In this document: positions 50,101 through 60,815 of the stretch, one piece after another | How the letters are laid out: each line of letters opens with the position of its first letter | Numbering within the stretch: position 1 is the first letter of the stretch | Program-made: the position numbers and the translations under genes | Source: Manduca sexta | Taxonomy: Eukaryota; Arthropoda; Insecta; Lepidoptera; Sphingidae | NCBI RefSeq assembly: GCF_014839805.1 | Contig: NC_051140.1 | Location: 12,173,826 to 12,237,825, forward strand | DNA: 64,000 nucleotides | Direction of reading: 5' to 3' | Notes under the pieces: generated by a model | Database searches by the model: none | Told to the model about the DNA's origin: nothing | The model's input: only the letters and a program-made list of their open reading frames with translations

Positions 50101-51464
50101 TAAGGGCCCAGATTGGAATGTAGGGTACACTAGAGTTTATGGGAGAAACATTTATTTGTGGGACAAAAAATATACTAGCCATCAGCGAAAATATACCTTC
50201 TTATTGGAGATAGATTCTTCAGAATCAGATTAGTGGCTTCAATGATTGTCTTGAACGTCTTAAAATTTAAACGAATCAATAATTACACAAATGCGCCATT
50301 GGATCCGTGAGAAATAATTTCAACTGGAATATTCGTAATATCTTTTACCTGTAGCGGTGTTTTCCAGGTCCGATGTATTCATTCTCATAAATCAGTACTT
50401 GCACATTTTCGGGGTCAGAATATTGGCTTGGAATTGGTGATGTCAACACCGTCGCCACTAAGCAAAATAATAATAACGCCACCTGAAACCATTAATATGT
50501 ACTGTTTAGATAAGTATATGTTATAATAATAAATAGTTTATTTCAGAAAAATATAATCGAACGGCACCACACAGAATGGACACAAAATGATAAGCACTAC
50601 AGATCTACTGGTTCCTGAACTAGTTTAACTTGTATTTTGGGAGTTAGTGTTCCTTCGAGCATTAGTTATATTCTACATATTCCATATGGTTATGTATTGT
50701 TCTATTTAATATAGCGTATAATAAACGAAAAGTGCATGTCGCATATCATTATTATGGTAAGAGGACGAAGAAAACCTATTATCTATATGAAAACAAAATA
50801 GTTTTTTATGCAAATATCGTTAATATAAACACTGAGAACATCACTTAGCAACAAAATAGCGTGGCATGGCGTTGTGTGATTATTACTAAATCAATTAATG
50901 TCAATCGGCTCACAGTTAAATTGAAGATTGAAGTAAAACAGCACACTATGATCTTACAAGAAAAAAATATTGATTACATTTATTAAAGGCTACTCTCGCC
51001 ACAAATAAATTTGAAAGAGATTACTGTAGTTTACTGATGGTATAGTTTCTGGGCACTACTTAGTAAGTTATTTTAAAATCAGAAAATATGACGTTGCTTA
51101 ATATGATGACTATTTTTACGATGTATAACAGTCACGTAGTATTATAGTCAATTTATCTTGAGGTCTAAAATAAAATAAATCTAGCATTTAATACCGATGT
51201 TGCTAAAGAATATTTTAGATAATTACAAGAATGTAAAAAGATTAATAATATTATGAGTATATTAATAACATTATGCTTGATTATGTATACATAACAATGA
51301 AAGCAATTACCAACAGTTAACTAACACACATATTTGTACGATTAATGGCATAATTGTTTCGATTTGTAGTTATATAAATTATTAAGGAAATACCTTCGCT
51401 GCTAAACACTGAAATCAGTTGCACTATTAATAAACCATTATAATATGAAACTCACCAACTTCAT
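47143..51464 (-). CDS. RR-1 cuticular protein 6 (triplicated unit, copy C)
   Basis: Exons 51456-51464 (MKL), 50349-50482 and 47143-47374 give 124 residues. The signal peptide and second exon match copy B. RR-1 domain from HRYSFEQSDG (~residue 44) through GSFSWVAPDG, EYTVHYVADENGYQP. The one notable internal change is EGKLKNAG for EGELKNAG. The tail is TPIGEGPGTGLPYEVFSGILG, without the cysteines of copy B. All splice sites are intact. Introns (2974 and 973 bp) hold the inherited insertions plus a private MITE. Secreted chitin-binding cuticle protein by family. Confidence 0.92.
49650..49845 (-). repeat. tRNA-derived SINE fragment (copy C)
   Basis: Same inherited fragment as in units A and B. 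Confidence 0.7.
49931..50108. mobile_element. MITE with GGGSCCTTATTCTC inverted ends, private to copy C
   Basis: Left end GGGGCCTTATTCTC and right end GAGAATAAGGGCCC are inverted repeats. Units A and B read GATGTGCAGACTGG without it. The simplest reading is a 2-bp CA duplication. About 178 bp, no ORF. Confidence 0.8.
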
Positions 51465-51528
51465 TTTTGGATGAAATGTTTCCTCTATGAAGGAATATAG
51501 ATGAATGACTCTACGAAATAAATATCTC

Positions 51529-51538
51529 ACTTATATTC
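51529..51538 (-). promoter_or_regulatory. TATA-like box of CPR gene 6
   Basis: GAATATAAGT, 65 nt upstream of the ATG, as in copies A and B. Confidence 0.55.
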
Positions 51539-51916
51539 CATGACAAACTATGTATATTTGAGCGTCTTTTATATTATAATAGGAATGGTATGAGTGAAGG
51601 TAATCTGGTTTGAAATAGTAAAAATAAAAGAAATGTTATTCTAATGATACCTATATTTGATGATTTGGAAACATTTCATCGACCAGTTTGACGGAATGGA
51701 CGTTTTAATTTACTATTTTTAAATATTTCTCTAGTATTTGCCGGAAAACGAGCGATGGAACTTCTGATAGTTTCCCGATTTGATGTTTACAGCACAAAAA
51801 CATCCAGCATAACGGAGGAACGTCGCCAAACCGCACTAGACCAGTGTGATAGACTAGGGCCTAAGCCCTCTCAGTAGTATGGCAGGCCCGTACCTAGACG
51901 TGGGCAATATATAATA

Positions 51917-52754
51917 CTAGCGTTTGTTCGCGGCTCCGCCCGCGTGGTGAAGTTTTTCCGGGCTAAAGTTTTCAGTTATGAAAGTCACGTTATATACTTT
52001 CCCGGGATAGAAAATTGTCAATGTCCTTTTCAGAGTCTCAAACTATCTCCATACCAAAATTTCTAGAAATCCGTTGAGTAGTTTTTGAGTTTACCGCGTT
52101 CAGTCAGGCAGACAAATGTGTCTGGGGTCTATGTTTAATAATATATTTTCTTGAATTTTTTAAGAGAATTAAAACCCGTCATACCTAATTGTTGCATAAC
52201 TTTAAACGTTTATGCATAACAAATTCTCTAAAAAAAAAACCACGTTGTTGCAACATTTATCATTACTGTTCCGCTCCCATTGGCCATTAGGCTATAGGAT
52301 ATATAGCGTGATGCTATATATCCTATAGCCTTCTTCAATATATAGGCTATCCAACACTAAAATAATTTTTCAATTAGTACCGGTAGTTCCTGAGACTAGC
52401 GCGTTAAAAAAACAAATAAACAAACTCTTCAGCTTTATATAAAAGTATAGATTTATAATTTTTTTTTTAGGGGAACAACCCTGTCATACAATATTGTTGC
52501 ATAAATTTAACCTTTTATGCAGCGCACCCAACGGAAGCTCTCAAAAGTAATAAATTTTCCCCGTTTTTGCACCATTTTTTATTACTGCTCCGCTCCCTTT
52601 GGTCATAGCGTGATGATATATAGCTTATAGCTTTCCAAGAACAAAGGGCTATCCAACACTAAAAGAATTTTCCAAGTCGAACCAGTAGTTCCTGAGATTA
52701 GCGCGCTAAAAAAAACGAATAAACAAACTCTTCAGCTTTATATAACAGTATAGA
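51917..52754 (-). mobile_element. Helitron in unit C with an extra 5' segment (838 bp)
   Basis: Orthologous to 37224-37762 in unit B: same 3' hairpin and CTAG. It contains a first 5' end (…AGTATAGA|T at ~52446-52455), then a second diverged copy of the 5' half (52465-52754) ending in another TATAGA|T. So two 5' ends share one 3' end. Confidence 0.75.
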
Positions 52755-53345
52755 TAAGGCTGGTATTATAGGTATTACTATAAACAGTTACCGCTTTATA
52801 ATTATGGCGATTGCTGCTTCTCTCATTCAGTAACGGCCTATGTATGAAACTATATACGGATGAACTATATATGGATATGAATATCCATCATATTACTATT
52901 ATCCATGTATCAATACTTTAAGTAAGTACATTATGTGCACGGAGGAGTGTGAGATTTGGCATAAATGCCGTCCATCCTGGGGATCAACCGAAGATGTGCA
53001 AGGATCGTACAGAAACGCACTAAAAAGTGCGTGCTTTAAGGACGGACAATAGCTTTACATACTGAAATGAAATGAATACCTTTATTCGAATGTCTTTTTT
53101 TTTTTTTTTTTTTTTTTTGGAGTGTCTCTACGTTTGTTAGCCTGGCAGGGCCGGCTTTTACAAACACACCGGACTTTCGGGTGAATGCTTTAGGCACTCG
53201 AACCCTTAAATTAAGTGACCATGCTGAGGGCGACCCTCTAAAGGGTCACGGCCTCGGCTCAGGACGGTCACTGAGAGATGATGTTTGGGGACATCAGCGA
53301 TTAGGGGGTTTACGCGAGGTGCACGGAGCGACCTACACAGTCTAC

Positions 53346-56300
53346 CTAATCGTCTTCGCCGGCGCGCGGGCCGACGGAACTAATCGAAGGGTCGGGAGGA
53401 CGGGGAACGCGGCGAGGTCCTCGGCGGCGAGGACGGAACTGCGGTCGTGTGGAGTGTAGGAGCTTTAAGTGCTCGTGCTTTCGGCGGATGGCCAGAGTTA
53501 TATCGTCCTCTGGATCTGTAAGGACAGAACGTGGACGCCTCCATTTCGCGCGGTCGAAAGGAGTGTATATGGACACGGACCTAATGAGCGGGTTCGGATG
53601 ATTGACCGCCCGATCGAAATAGCGTCTGCTGGACATGTGCATGAAATGCCTGATGGTCGGCATATCGGTGTCCACGTGGAGGTTGCGATTGCGAACGTAC
53701 CACGGGGCACCGAGTGCACGTCTTAGGAATTGATTTTGTAAAACCTGCATACGCTAAAGACGAGCAGGCGGTATGTGCGCGAACGCGGGCGACGCGTATG
53801 TCATTATCGGCCTAATACACGAGGTAAAGATCCGAATTTTGTTGCGGGTGGACAATTTGCTATTTTTGTTTATGAGCCAGTGCAGCTGGCTCATCGCGAG
53901 TGCGGCTCGCGCGCGTACCGCATTAACATGTGGGACGAAGGTCAGCTTCTGATCAAGTAGCACGCCTAAATACTTGACCTTCCTAGTCCAAGGAATGGCC
54001 TGTCCTGACATGACTATAGAAGCGAGAGGCGCTTGTACTCTGGTATGCCGAGTGAAGACTATAGCCTGACTTTTAGCGGGATTTATGGTGATGCGCCATC
54101 TGCGACACCACGCACCGAATAGGTCGGCTGCGGATTGCAAAATGTGCACCAACTTGTCGGGGTTTCTATGTGAAGCATAGATTGCTGTATCGTCAGCGAA
54201 AAGCGCCAGATGGGCGTCTTCGAAGGATGGAATATCGCTTGTGTAAAGCGAGAATAGAAAGGGAGAGAGAGCGGAGCCTTGCGGGACTCCGGCAGAGATG
54301 GTGTGTCGGGAAGAGAGGGTTCCCTCCACTCGATATTTGAATCCGCGATTCGACAAAAAGTCTCGTGTGATGTGCACGAGCTGTGTGGGCACATTGAGAG
54401 TGTACAGCCTAAAAAGTAAGCCGTTGTGCCACACTTTGTCGAATGCTTTTTCAACATCGAAAAATATCGCGCCGGTAGGACGGTCGTACCTACGCTTAGT
54501 ATATACATGCTCCGTGATGCGGAGGACCTGATGCACGCAATTGTGCCTACTTCGGAAACCAAACTGTTCCGGAGGGAGCAGATTGTGGAGATGGGCTACT
54601 ATTTTAAGACGGTCGAGGACGATCCGTTCATAAAGTTTCCCTAACGAACTGAGTAAGCTAATCGGCCTATAAGCGGTCGGTGAGGATGCGGGTTTTCCCG
54701 GCTTGTGGATACCTATGACTACTGCTTCTTTCCAGGCCTCAGGAAATATGCAGTTCTGAAAGGCTGCGTTGAAGATTGCAGCTAATATTTTGACTAAATG
54801 CTCCGGTAGCATTTTTAATAACCTGTTCGGGATTCCGTCAGCCCCGGGGGCTTTACGTCTTTTGAGTGCCTTGATCAGAAGGATGACTTCTTCGGTCGTC
54901 ACCGGAGCGAGGGGATCGAGCGGCGGCGAGTCGACATCCGGGCCGACGACAACGATTGGATTTAAGTTTAACGGACGCGGGACTAAGTAGAGGCGGAGGG
55001 GTCGCGTTCCTACTTTCGACGTAAGTGTCCACCGCAACGACGATGTCGTTTTCTACGGGCGTATCTGTCAGGGAACATTGAGACTCCAGGCTGGAGGCCA
55101 AGAGCTCCGCTTTCTCGTCGTCATCAAACGCCGGGCGTTGATTCGGGCGATCGAGCGGAGGCATGGAGACTACATCCTTTCTCTTGAAGGAACGAACCAG
55201 TTGCCAAAAGGCCGTGTGGGTCGGTTTGATTTCCGACAAACGTCTCTCCCATCCCGAATCGACGGCGCCTTGTATGCGACGTTTGGCCTCGCGTTGGAGG
55301 AAACGCGCAAGACGTCGTCGTTTCGGGACGGGCCGAGTCGCGCAGGCTTTGAGTGCCGCGTTTCGCCTCCTCACCACCTCCCGCACGTCTTCGGGAAGGC
55401 GCCAGTGGTCGTGAACGGCCGCTGGCACCCTCTCGGAGCTTTCGCTGAGGGCGTGTTGCAGGTGGTCGGTGAAGGAGCGAATCGCACCGGTCGTTTCCTC
55501 ACGAGAAACAATGTTGCTCGGAATCGCGTCGAGATCAGGGGATGAGGTGTCTGCGAGCTTGGTGCCTAGGAGGCGCCAATTCGTTTTCACCGTCATCGGA
55601 CCGTTAGAGGCGTTAGGACCTGTGCCTGGGGGGTCGGTTTGGGGAACTAACTCTATGAGCACAGGTCTATGATCTGAATTTAACTCTTGTACCACCTGCA
55701 GGGAACGCACGCGGAGGCATACGTTCCTTACAAGCGCTATGTCGAGAATGTCGGGTCTATAAGAATCGTCTTGGTCGGGATAGTGAGTTGGCTCAGAAGA
55801 AGCCAAGATGCACATGTCTATATCTTCAAGACAACTCTCGAGGACTGTACGCCGACTGTTAGTCGAGTTGCAGCCCCAGAGAGTGTTCTTGGCGTTGAGG
55901 TCGCCCTCCAGAAGGACGGACTCCCCCATGCTGAGTAGGGTACGGATATCATTGGAGTGAAGCTCCTTAGTGGGTGAAAGGTAGGCCGAGATCAGAGTGA
56001 TCGCCGGATGTCCTGTCATCGAAAGCCTACAGACTGAGACCTCAATGTTCCTTAGGTTATCGGGGGGATCGAGAGGTATGCAATGCAGGGACCTCTTATA
56101 ATAAATGAGAGTGCCACCGAGAGGGCCACTGCTACGATCGTTTCGCACCAGATTGAAGTGCGCGAGGTTGGGACTACGATGAGCGGGTTTGAGAAACGTT
56201 TCCTGGAGGAGGAGAACGTCAAGATTATGATCGCGGACAAAATGTAGGAGTTCGGCCCGTTGGCCTTTAATACCATTCAGGTTGAAAAAACCCACTCTGA

Positions 56301-56349
56301 GGGAGCGGGGTTTGGACCGCGATGAGGGATTTCCGTTAGGTGAAGCCAT
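53346..56349 (-). pseudogene. Jockey-type LINE ORF2: endonuclease + reverse transcriptase, two lesions
   Basis: The N-terminal AP endonuclease (56349 to about 55640) shows GFFNLNGIKG, LLLQETF, EGDLNAKNTLWG and LNSDHRPVLIEL. A linker leads to a frameshift at about 54980-55010. The reverse transcriptase continues in the next frame with KAPGADGIPNRLL, FFDVEKAFDKVWH, SAGVPQGSALSPFLF and LFADDTAIYA (catalytic Asp pair present). An in-frame TAG at 53754-53756 precedes about 134 further codons (RMQVLQNQFLRRALGAPWYV...) that end at 53346. Known role: nicks target DNA and primes reverse transcription there. The ATG overlaps the ORF1 stop (TAATG). Confidence 0.9.
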
Positions 56350-56351
56350 TA
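56347..56351 (-). promoter_or_regulatory. TAATG stop-start overlap of LINE ORF1 and ORF2
   Basis: The ORF1 TAA and the ORF2 ATG share one A. In the silkworm SART1 retrotransposon the same UAAUG arrangement supports translational coupling of ORF2, so a similar mechanism is possible here. Confidence 0.75.
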
Positions 56352-58151
56352 CGGAGCGAAAATTGTTTTCATCGTCAGCGAGATGATCCTACGCTGGATT
56401 TGGATGACCTCGGTACAGAGAACATCATTGGGGTGCCCTAATGCCCTGATGCGGGCGAGGAGGCTATCTAGCTGCCCATAGAGGGAGAGAATCTCTGGCG
56501 AGCAGATCGCGAAGGAGTCGATCGGCGCCGAGTACGTCGCCGCCACTTTCGGGTCGGAAGTGGACTGGGTCGCCTTGCGAGGGGCGACTTTGGGAGCCGG
56601 AGGGGCTGAGGGACGACCAGCTGGAGCGGAGGTCGCAGATGTTTTGGCTGGGGTGGCGGGAGAGACTCCGGGAGAAACTCCGCCCTGGGCCTGGGAACGC
56701 GTGGCGGTGCGTACCGTGGTGGGAAACCACGGATTACTCACCGGGGCAGGGGCCAAAATGAATTTTTCGGCCTGAGGGGCCTTTTGCGCCTTAAGGGCCT
56801 GCTTGGCTTGGAAAGCCTTACTGTAAGATTTTTTGGGTGCCCGGGGGCACCCACGGTAGTTGGCCGGATGGCCAGACTGTCTACAATTAGTGCACGAAGG
56901 CGGCTCCGTGCACAGGTTGCGGTCTTTGGGTCGCGGGCACTCTGGCGTGCCGTGCTCGCCGAGGCACTTAACGCACCTAGCGGGGAGCCTGCAACCACGC
57001 GAATTGTGGCCGTACTTTTGGCAGTTGTGACACTGCCCTACGTCGCCTTTCTTGTGGGGGGACTCGATGGTGAAGCCACCGAGCCCTGAGATGTCGCGGA
57101 TCTCATAGAGAGCCCTAACGTCGTCGGGGGACTTGAGGATTGCCAGGACCAACTCGTATTGGATGCCTGGTTTCGTCGCGCGTGAATGGCTGTGCAAGCG
57201 GTGCACTTCTAGGGCGGTGATGCCCGTGGCCTGTAGGCCTTGTTTGACCTCATCGGTCAACATTTGCAGCGGGATACCGCGAATGACGTATCTATACCGG
57301 CGCTCATCCGGGAGCGCGTAGGTGAAGTAGTGATACTTCATCTTATCAAAATACGAGGTCATTGACCTGTGGTCCGCGATCGAAGCGGCCTGTAGGGACA
57401 ACAGCTGTTGAGCTCCGTTCCAGCTGTTCGAGGTGATGGCGATGTGTTGGCGACCCAACTCATCGAAGAAATCGTTGATTGTGATGCCTGCAGTGAGCTG
57501 CAGGTTCACACGCGGGGGTTTTTTAGGCCCCTTGGGAGGCGATGACGTTGTCGGCGTCGCCGAATTGGCGGGCTTAGAGGCCGCGGGACGCGCTGAAGGC
57601 GCGGGTTTAGACTGCGCGGGCGCAGAGGGCGCGGGGGGCGCGGAAGGCGCAGAGGCGTCGGAGCTCTTCTGCTTCTTCCTCCTACCGTTCCTCACAGTCG
57701 TGAAGCCGTCGTCGTCGGGGTCCGACAACGCGGCTTCCGACTGCGTAGGGTCGGAGGAGGCCGAGACAGGGCGCTTCGACGCCGCGTATTGGAGCTGGGG
57801 CGAGCCCGGATCTGAGTCCATGGGGGCGGCGGGCGCGACGGCGCCGGACGCGCCCTCGGGTGCACTCGGTGCGACCGAGGGCTCGGCCGGCCCCGACGCG
57901 ATCGTCACCCCCGCGGAGCTCAGGATGGAAAGGACGGCGCCGCGGAACTCGTCGTCCGTTTTCAGTAGCACCAAAAAGGAGCGCATCATCTCTTTTTTCG
58001 AGTTGAGTGCCTCCTTTTCGGTGCCTTGGTCGGTCTCCATTGGTCTGGAATCGGCCATTATACGGTCGATGCCAAACCACTGGATACTAATAGATTGGAT
58101 GGGGGCCGCAAGTGTGTTCGGGACCCGGTGCGTTCCGCCTGGGAAGAACAC
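56349..58151 (-). CDS. Jockey-type LINE ORF1, gag-like nucleic-acid-binding protein
   Basis: Intact, 600 residues from the first ATG; a second in-frame ATG at 58058 (MADSRPMETD) may be the real start. Residues ~85-215 are low-complexity Ala/Pro/Ser with a basic GRRKKQK cluster. Residues ~290-370 match the PRE_C2HC type of domain (YVIRGIPLQM, LEVHRLHS, GGFTIESPHKK). Residues ~375-445 hold three zinc knuckles (CHNCQKYGHNSRGC, CVKCLGEHGTPEC, CTNCRQSGHPANYRGC). It would coat LINE RNA. The PRE_C2HC plus three-knuckle layout points to the Jockey clade. Confidence 0.9.
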   Translation of the reverse strand: MFFPGGTHRVPNTLAAPIQSISIQWFGIDRIMADSRPMETDQGTEKEALNSKKEMMRSFLVLLKTDDEFRGAVLSILSSAGVTIASGPAEPSVAPSAPEGASGAVAPAAPMDSDPGSPQLQYAASKRPVSASSDPTQSEAALSDPDDDGFTTVRNGRRKKQKSSDASAPSAPPAPSAPAQSKPAPSARPAASKPANSATPTTSSPPKGPKKPPRVNLQLTAGITINDFFDELGRQHIAITSNSWNGAQQLLSLQAASIADHRSMTSYFDKMKYHYFTYALPDERRYRYVIRGIPLQMLTDEVKQGLQATGITALEVHRLHSHSRATKPGIQYELVLAILKSPDDVRALYEIRDISGLGGFTIESPHKKGDVGQCHNCQKYGHNSRGCRLPARCVKCLGEHGTPECPRPKDRNLCTEPPSCTNCRQSGHPANYRGCPRAPKKSYSKAFQAKQALKAQKAPQAEKFILAPAPVSNPWFPTTVRTATRSQAQGGVSPGVSPATPAKTSATSAPAGRPSAPPAPKVAPRKATQSTSDPKVAATYSAPIDSFAICSPEILSLYGQLDSLLARIRALGHPNDVLCTEVIQIQRRIISLTMKTIFAP

Positions 58152-58870
58152 ACAAGAACCAGGCGGCTATCGCATTTGGTTCGGCGCGGAATGCGACGCG
58201 AGATGGACAAGAAACACGTGATTTTACGTCCCCGGGTGGGTGTGCCCGGGGTTGTGTGCGTGTGTTGACCCTCCCCGCCGGGAATAGGCGAGGGGGGATG
58301 TACTTATAATTAGGTGTGCCCTAAGCTGGTACCCCTTTGCCAATCTTAATGTGCAAAGGGTTCCTAACAATCCGTGTAACGTAAACGGTATTGGGCCTTT
58401 TTAGGGGTCCGCACGCTCAACCGTTACACGGGATGGAATGTAAGGAAAGGTAGGGTCGGGAAGGAGATATGCGGGGGAAACTGTGGTGTGTCTCCACAGC
58501 TTCCTTATCCGCACCCGTCCGGCTTCGCTTTAGCCCTGAGGGGGCGCAGCGCGGGCCGGGTCACCGCTAGCTCGGCTTGTTAACACCGTTACGTTTACCA
58601 CCGAGCTAGCCCTGAAGGGGCAAAATTGTCGTAGAAACGATATTCGGGTAGGACCCTGTCCTGAAAAGGACGCGGCCGGACCCAATAAACGGACTCAGGT
58701 AGCAAAAGGGACAATGCCCCTATTGTTACCGTCGTCCTTGGCGGCAGCGAGAACGCTGCGGTCGTTCTGAGCAGATTTCTCGGAACTGAACAATGGCTTA
58801 CCGAGCAGGTACTCGGTAAGTCAAAGGGACCGTTCGAGGCGGCTGCTCAGAGCGGAATGTTCGAATGTCT

Positions 58871-59303
58871 GTTTCGAATATATTTATATATCGATGGGTC
58901 CTATGTATATGGGCCAAACTAACAATTTGGCCATTTTGACTTTTTTATGGTAAACGCATTTTATCGATATAATGAATCAAGTGAGCTATTAAAAAAATGG
59001 ATTTTTGCATAGAAACACGATTTTTTATTACAGTATAACGGCATATGTAACATAAATTTAAACGTACAAGGTCCTAAGAGTAGTTACAGACTTATACGCG
59101 GGGAGTTCCCGCGCGTTTGTTTACGGTTGGGACCAATCAGCTGGTTTGACATTATACGTTGAACGGAACAACGGCCGCACTGTGATGAATACAAATCTAA
59201 TTGTTGTGTTTTTGCGTTACAATTTAGTTTAATAAGTAAAAGATGGCATCCAATTATCATGTTAAGTTGAGTAGGAGTCGGAATTTTGTGAATTTGGCAT
59301 TGA
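58871..59303. other. flank between the LINE and the putative transposase pseudogene
   Basis: AT-rich, with TCGAATATATTTATATATCG next to the LINE. 59095-59210 is GC-richer. TTGTTGTGTTTTTGCGTTAC at 59202-59221 shares 16 nt with the ~140-bp tandem monomer of the 44.4-kb element and may be part of the pseudogene element's 5' region. Confidence 0.4.
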
Positions 59304-60641
59304 TGCAGAAAGGATAAAAGTGTGCTGGACCACATCAAGTCCTTTGGACCGGTTGATTCACATTATTGTCGTAAAGACAGTAATAAACTTTATTTAGATG
59401 GCTCTTTAAGTTTTATCCGAATGTTCATGTTATGCAAAGAATGGTATGATTCAACTAAATATGGTAGTAAATGTGAGTCGTTACGGCAATACAGGGATAT
59501 AGTGAAAAAAAATATTAATTTATCATTTCACCAGCCAAAAAAATACCAATTCCATAGTTGTCATTCTTTTAAAAACGGTCCTGTGACTCCTGAGAATAAA
59601 ATATTTTATGATAATCATATACTTTGCAAAAATCAGGTTAGATCTTTAAAGGAAAAGGATAAACGTGATTCACAAAATGATACGAAAATATTCTGCGCTA
59701 CTTTTGATTTGCAAAAAGTGTTGTCCCCAATTGGTGAAATTAGTCTATTTTATTACAGCAAAAGGTTGAAAGTACATAACTTATCAGTCTTCGATATTAG
59801 TAAGTTAATTGGTACCTGTTACTTATGGAATGAACAAATTGCAATGAAGGGATCGAACCAAATAGCGAGCTGTATTTATAATATTATTACATTGAAAAGT
59901 CAAGAAGGTTGTGACGATTTCAGATTTTGGTCAGACAATTGCACTGGCCAAAACCGAAACAGGATTATGTTATTTATGTATCTATACGCTGCTAAACAGT
60001 TTAATTTGAATGTAAACCACACTTTTCTTGAAGTAGGCCACACGCAGAATGAAGGCGCCTCCATACATGCCACCATTGAAAAAGCTTCAAAATATAAGAA
60101 TATTTATACACCCTCTGAGTGGAGCTCATTGATTCGATGGGCGAAATCAAAAGGAAGTCCTTATAACGTCATAGACGTAGTTCAGAATATGATTTATGAC
60201 TTCAAAAAGATGCAGACAAATACTCAGTTTAACTGGACTAAAAACTCAGAAGGACAAAAAATTCTTTGGTTTAAAATAAAACAAATTCGTAAGCCGAGAC
60301 GAACCATACGTTTTATACTATAAATATAATTTAGGTAGTGAAGATGCTATTGAAAATTATATTAATATCTTAGAACACCCAGTACAAACAAGAAGACAAA
60401 TTGCCGATAGACCAACTGATATTTCTCTGCAACTATGTTACAATCAGCTATTACCAATATAACCTTCCAAGAAGAAAGACTTGCTTGATTTATGTCGAAA
60501 AAATATTATCCCACCGGTATACCATAGTTATTATGAAAATTTAATAGCAACTAATGACATTGTGACTATTAATGAAAGCGATAATGAAAAAAGTACTAAC
60601 ACAAAAAAGCAAAAAATAAAAATAATTTTAACAAAAAATTA
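59304..60641 (+). pseudogene. DUF7869-like putative transposase, broken
   Basis: Open from 59304 to 60323 without a proper ATG (it reads through a GTG at 59322): DHIKSFGPVDSHYCR near the N-terminus, CHSC, SPIGEISLFYYSKRL, then FRFWSDNCTGQNRN and LEVGHTQNEGASIHATIEKA, the D..N..GH pattern of DUF7869-type, RNase-H-like putative transposases found in insect and cnidarian transposons. A frameshift near 60310 shifts to YNLGSEDAIENYI...; a TAA replaces a codon in LLPI*PSKKKDLLDLC (about 60460); the frame then continues IIPPVYHSYYENL and ends at 60639-60641, inside the terminal repeat module. Family is from memory of its motifs, not from a search. Confidence 0.65.
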
Positions 60642-60815
60642 AACCGCCTTCAAAAACCACTAAAAACCAAAAAATAATTTCACATTACAGGTATATATTG
60701 GATACCAATTTTGGAGTCGGTGCCTAATTGAAATTGCTTATTTGATTGAAATTATTTTTTGGTTTTTAGTGTTTTTGAAGGCGGTTTAAATTTTTGTTAA
60801 AATTTTTTATTTAGG
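60590..60815. repeat. palindromic terminal module shared with the 44.4-kb TIR element
   Basis: CTAACACAAAAAAGC, AATAATTTTAACAAAAAATT, AAACCGCCTTCAAAAACCAC and TTTTGGAGTCGGTGCCTAATT recur in the order seen at 45774-45916. The inverted arm (TTTTTGAAGGCGGTTT...) follows at 60748-60810. Confidence 0.85.

Larger units (their letters stand above)
44286..53095. repeat. segmental duplication unit C
   Basis: Homologous to unit B from AAGGTCAATAGG, interrupted by the TIR element at 44367-46423, then through CPR gene 6 to the LINE insertion at 53096. Private additions: the MITE at 49931-50108 and an extra Helitron segment at ~52450-52754. Confidence 0.85.
53096..58859 (-). mobile_element. near full-length Jockey-type LINE with 11-bp target duplication
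   Basis: Direct repeats TTCGAATGTCT at 53085-53095 and 58860-58870 bracket the element. The poly(A) tail is the T-run at 53096-53118. From 5' to 3' (right to left): a ~700-bp GC-rich 5' UTR, ORF1, ORF2, 3' UTR. The target lies inside unit C; units A and B have related uninterrupted sequence (TCATGTCGGTTTCGAATTT). GC content is far above the surroundings. ORF1 is intact, ORF2 carries one frameshift and one stop, so the insertion is fairly young but this copy is not autonomous. Confidence 0.93.

Noticed and set aside
55078..55545. 155-codon plus-strand frame and others at 54083-54562 and 57682-58080
   Set aside because: Shadows of the LINE ORF1 and ORF2, with no domain of their own.
57433..58221. 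262-codon plus-strand reading frame
   Set aside because: It is the antisense of the GC-rich, Ala/Pro-rich ORF1 of the LINE; low-complexity GC-rich DNA leaves several frames open.
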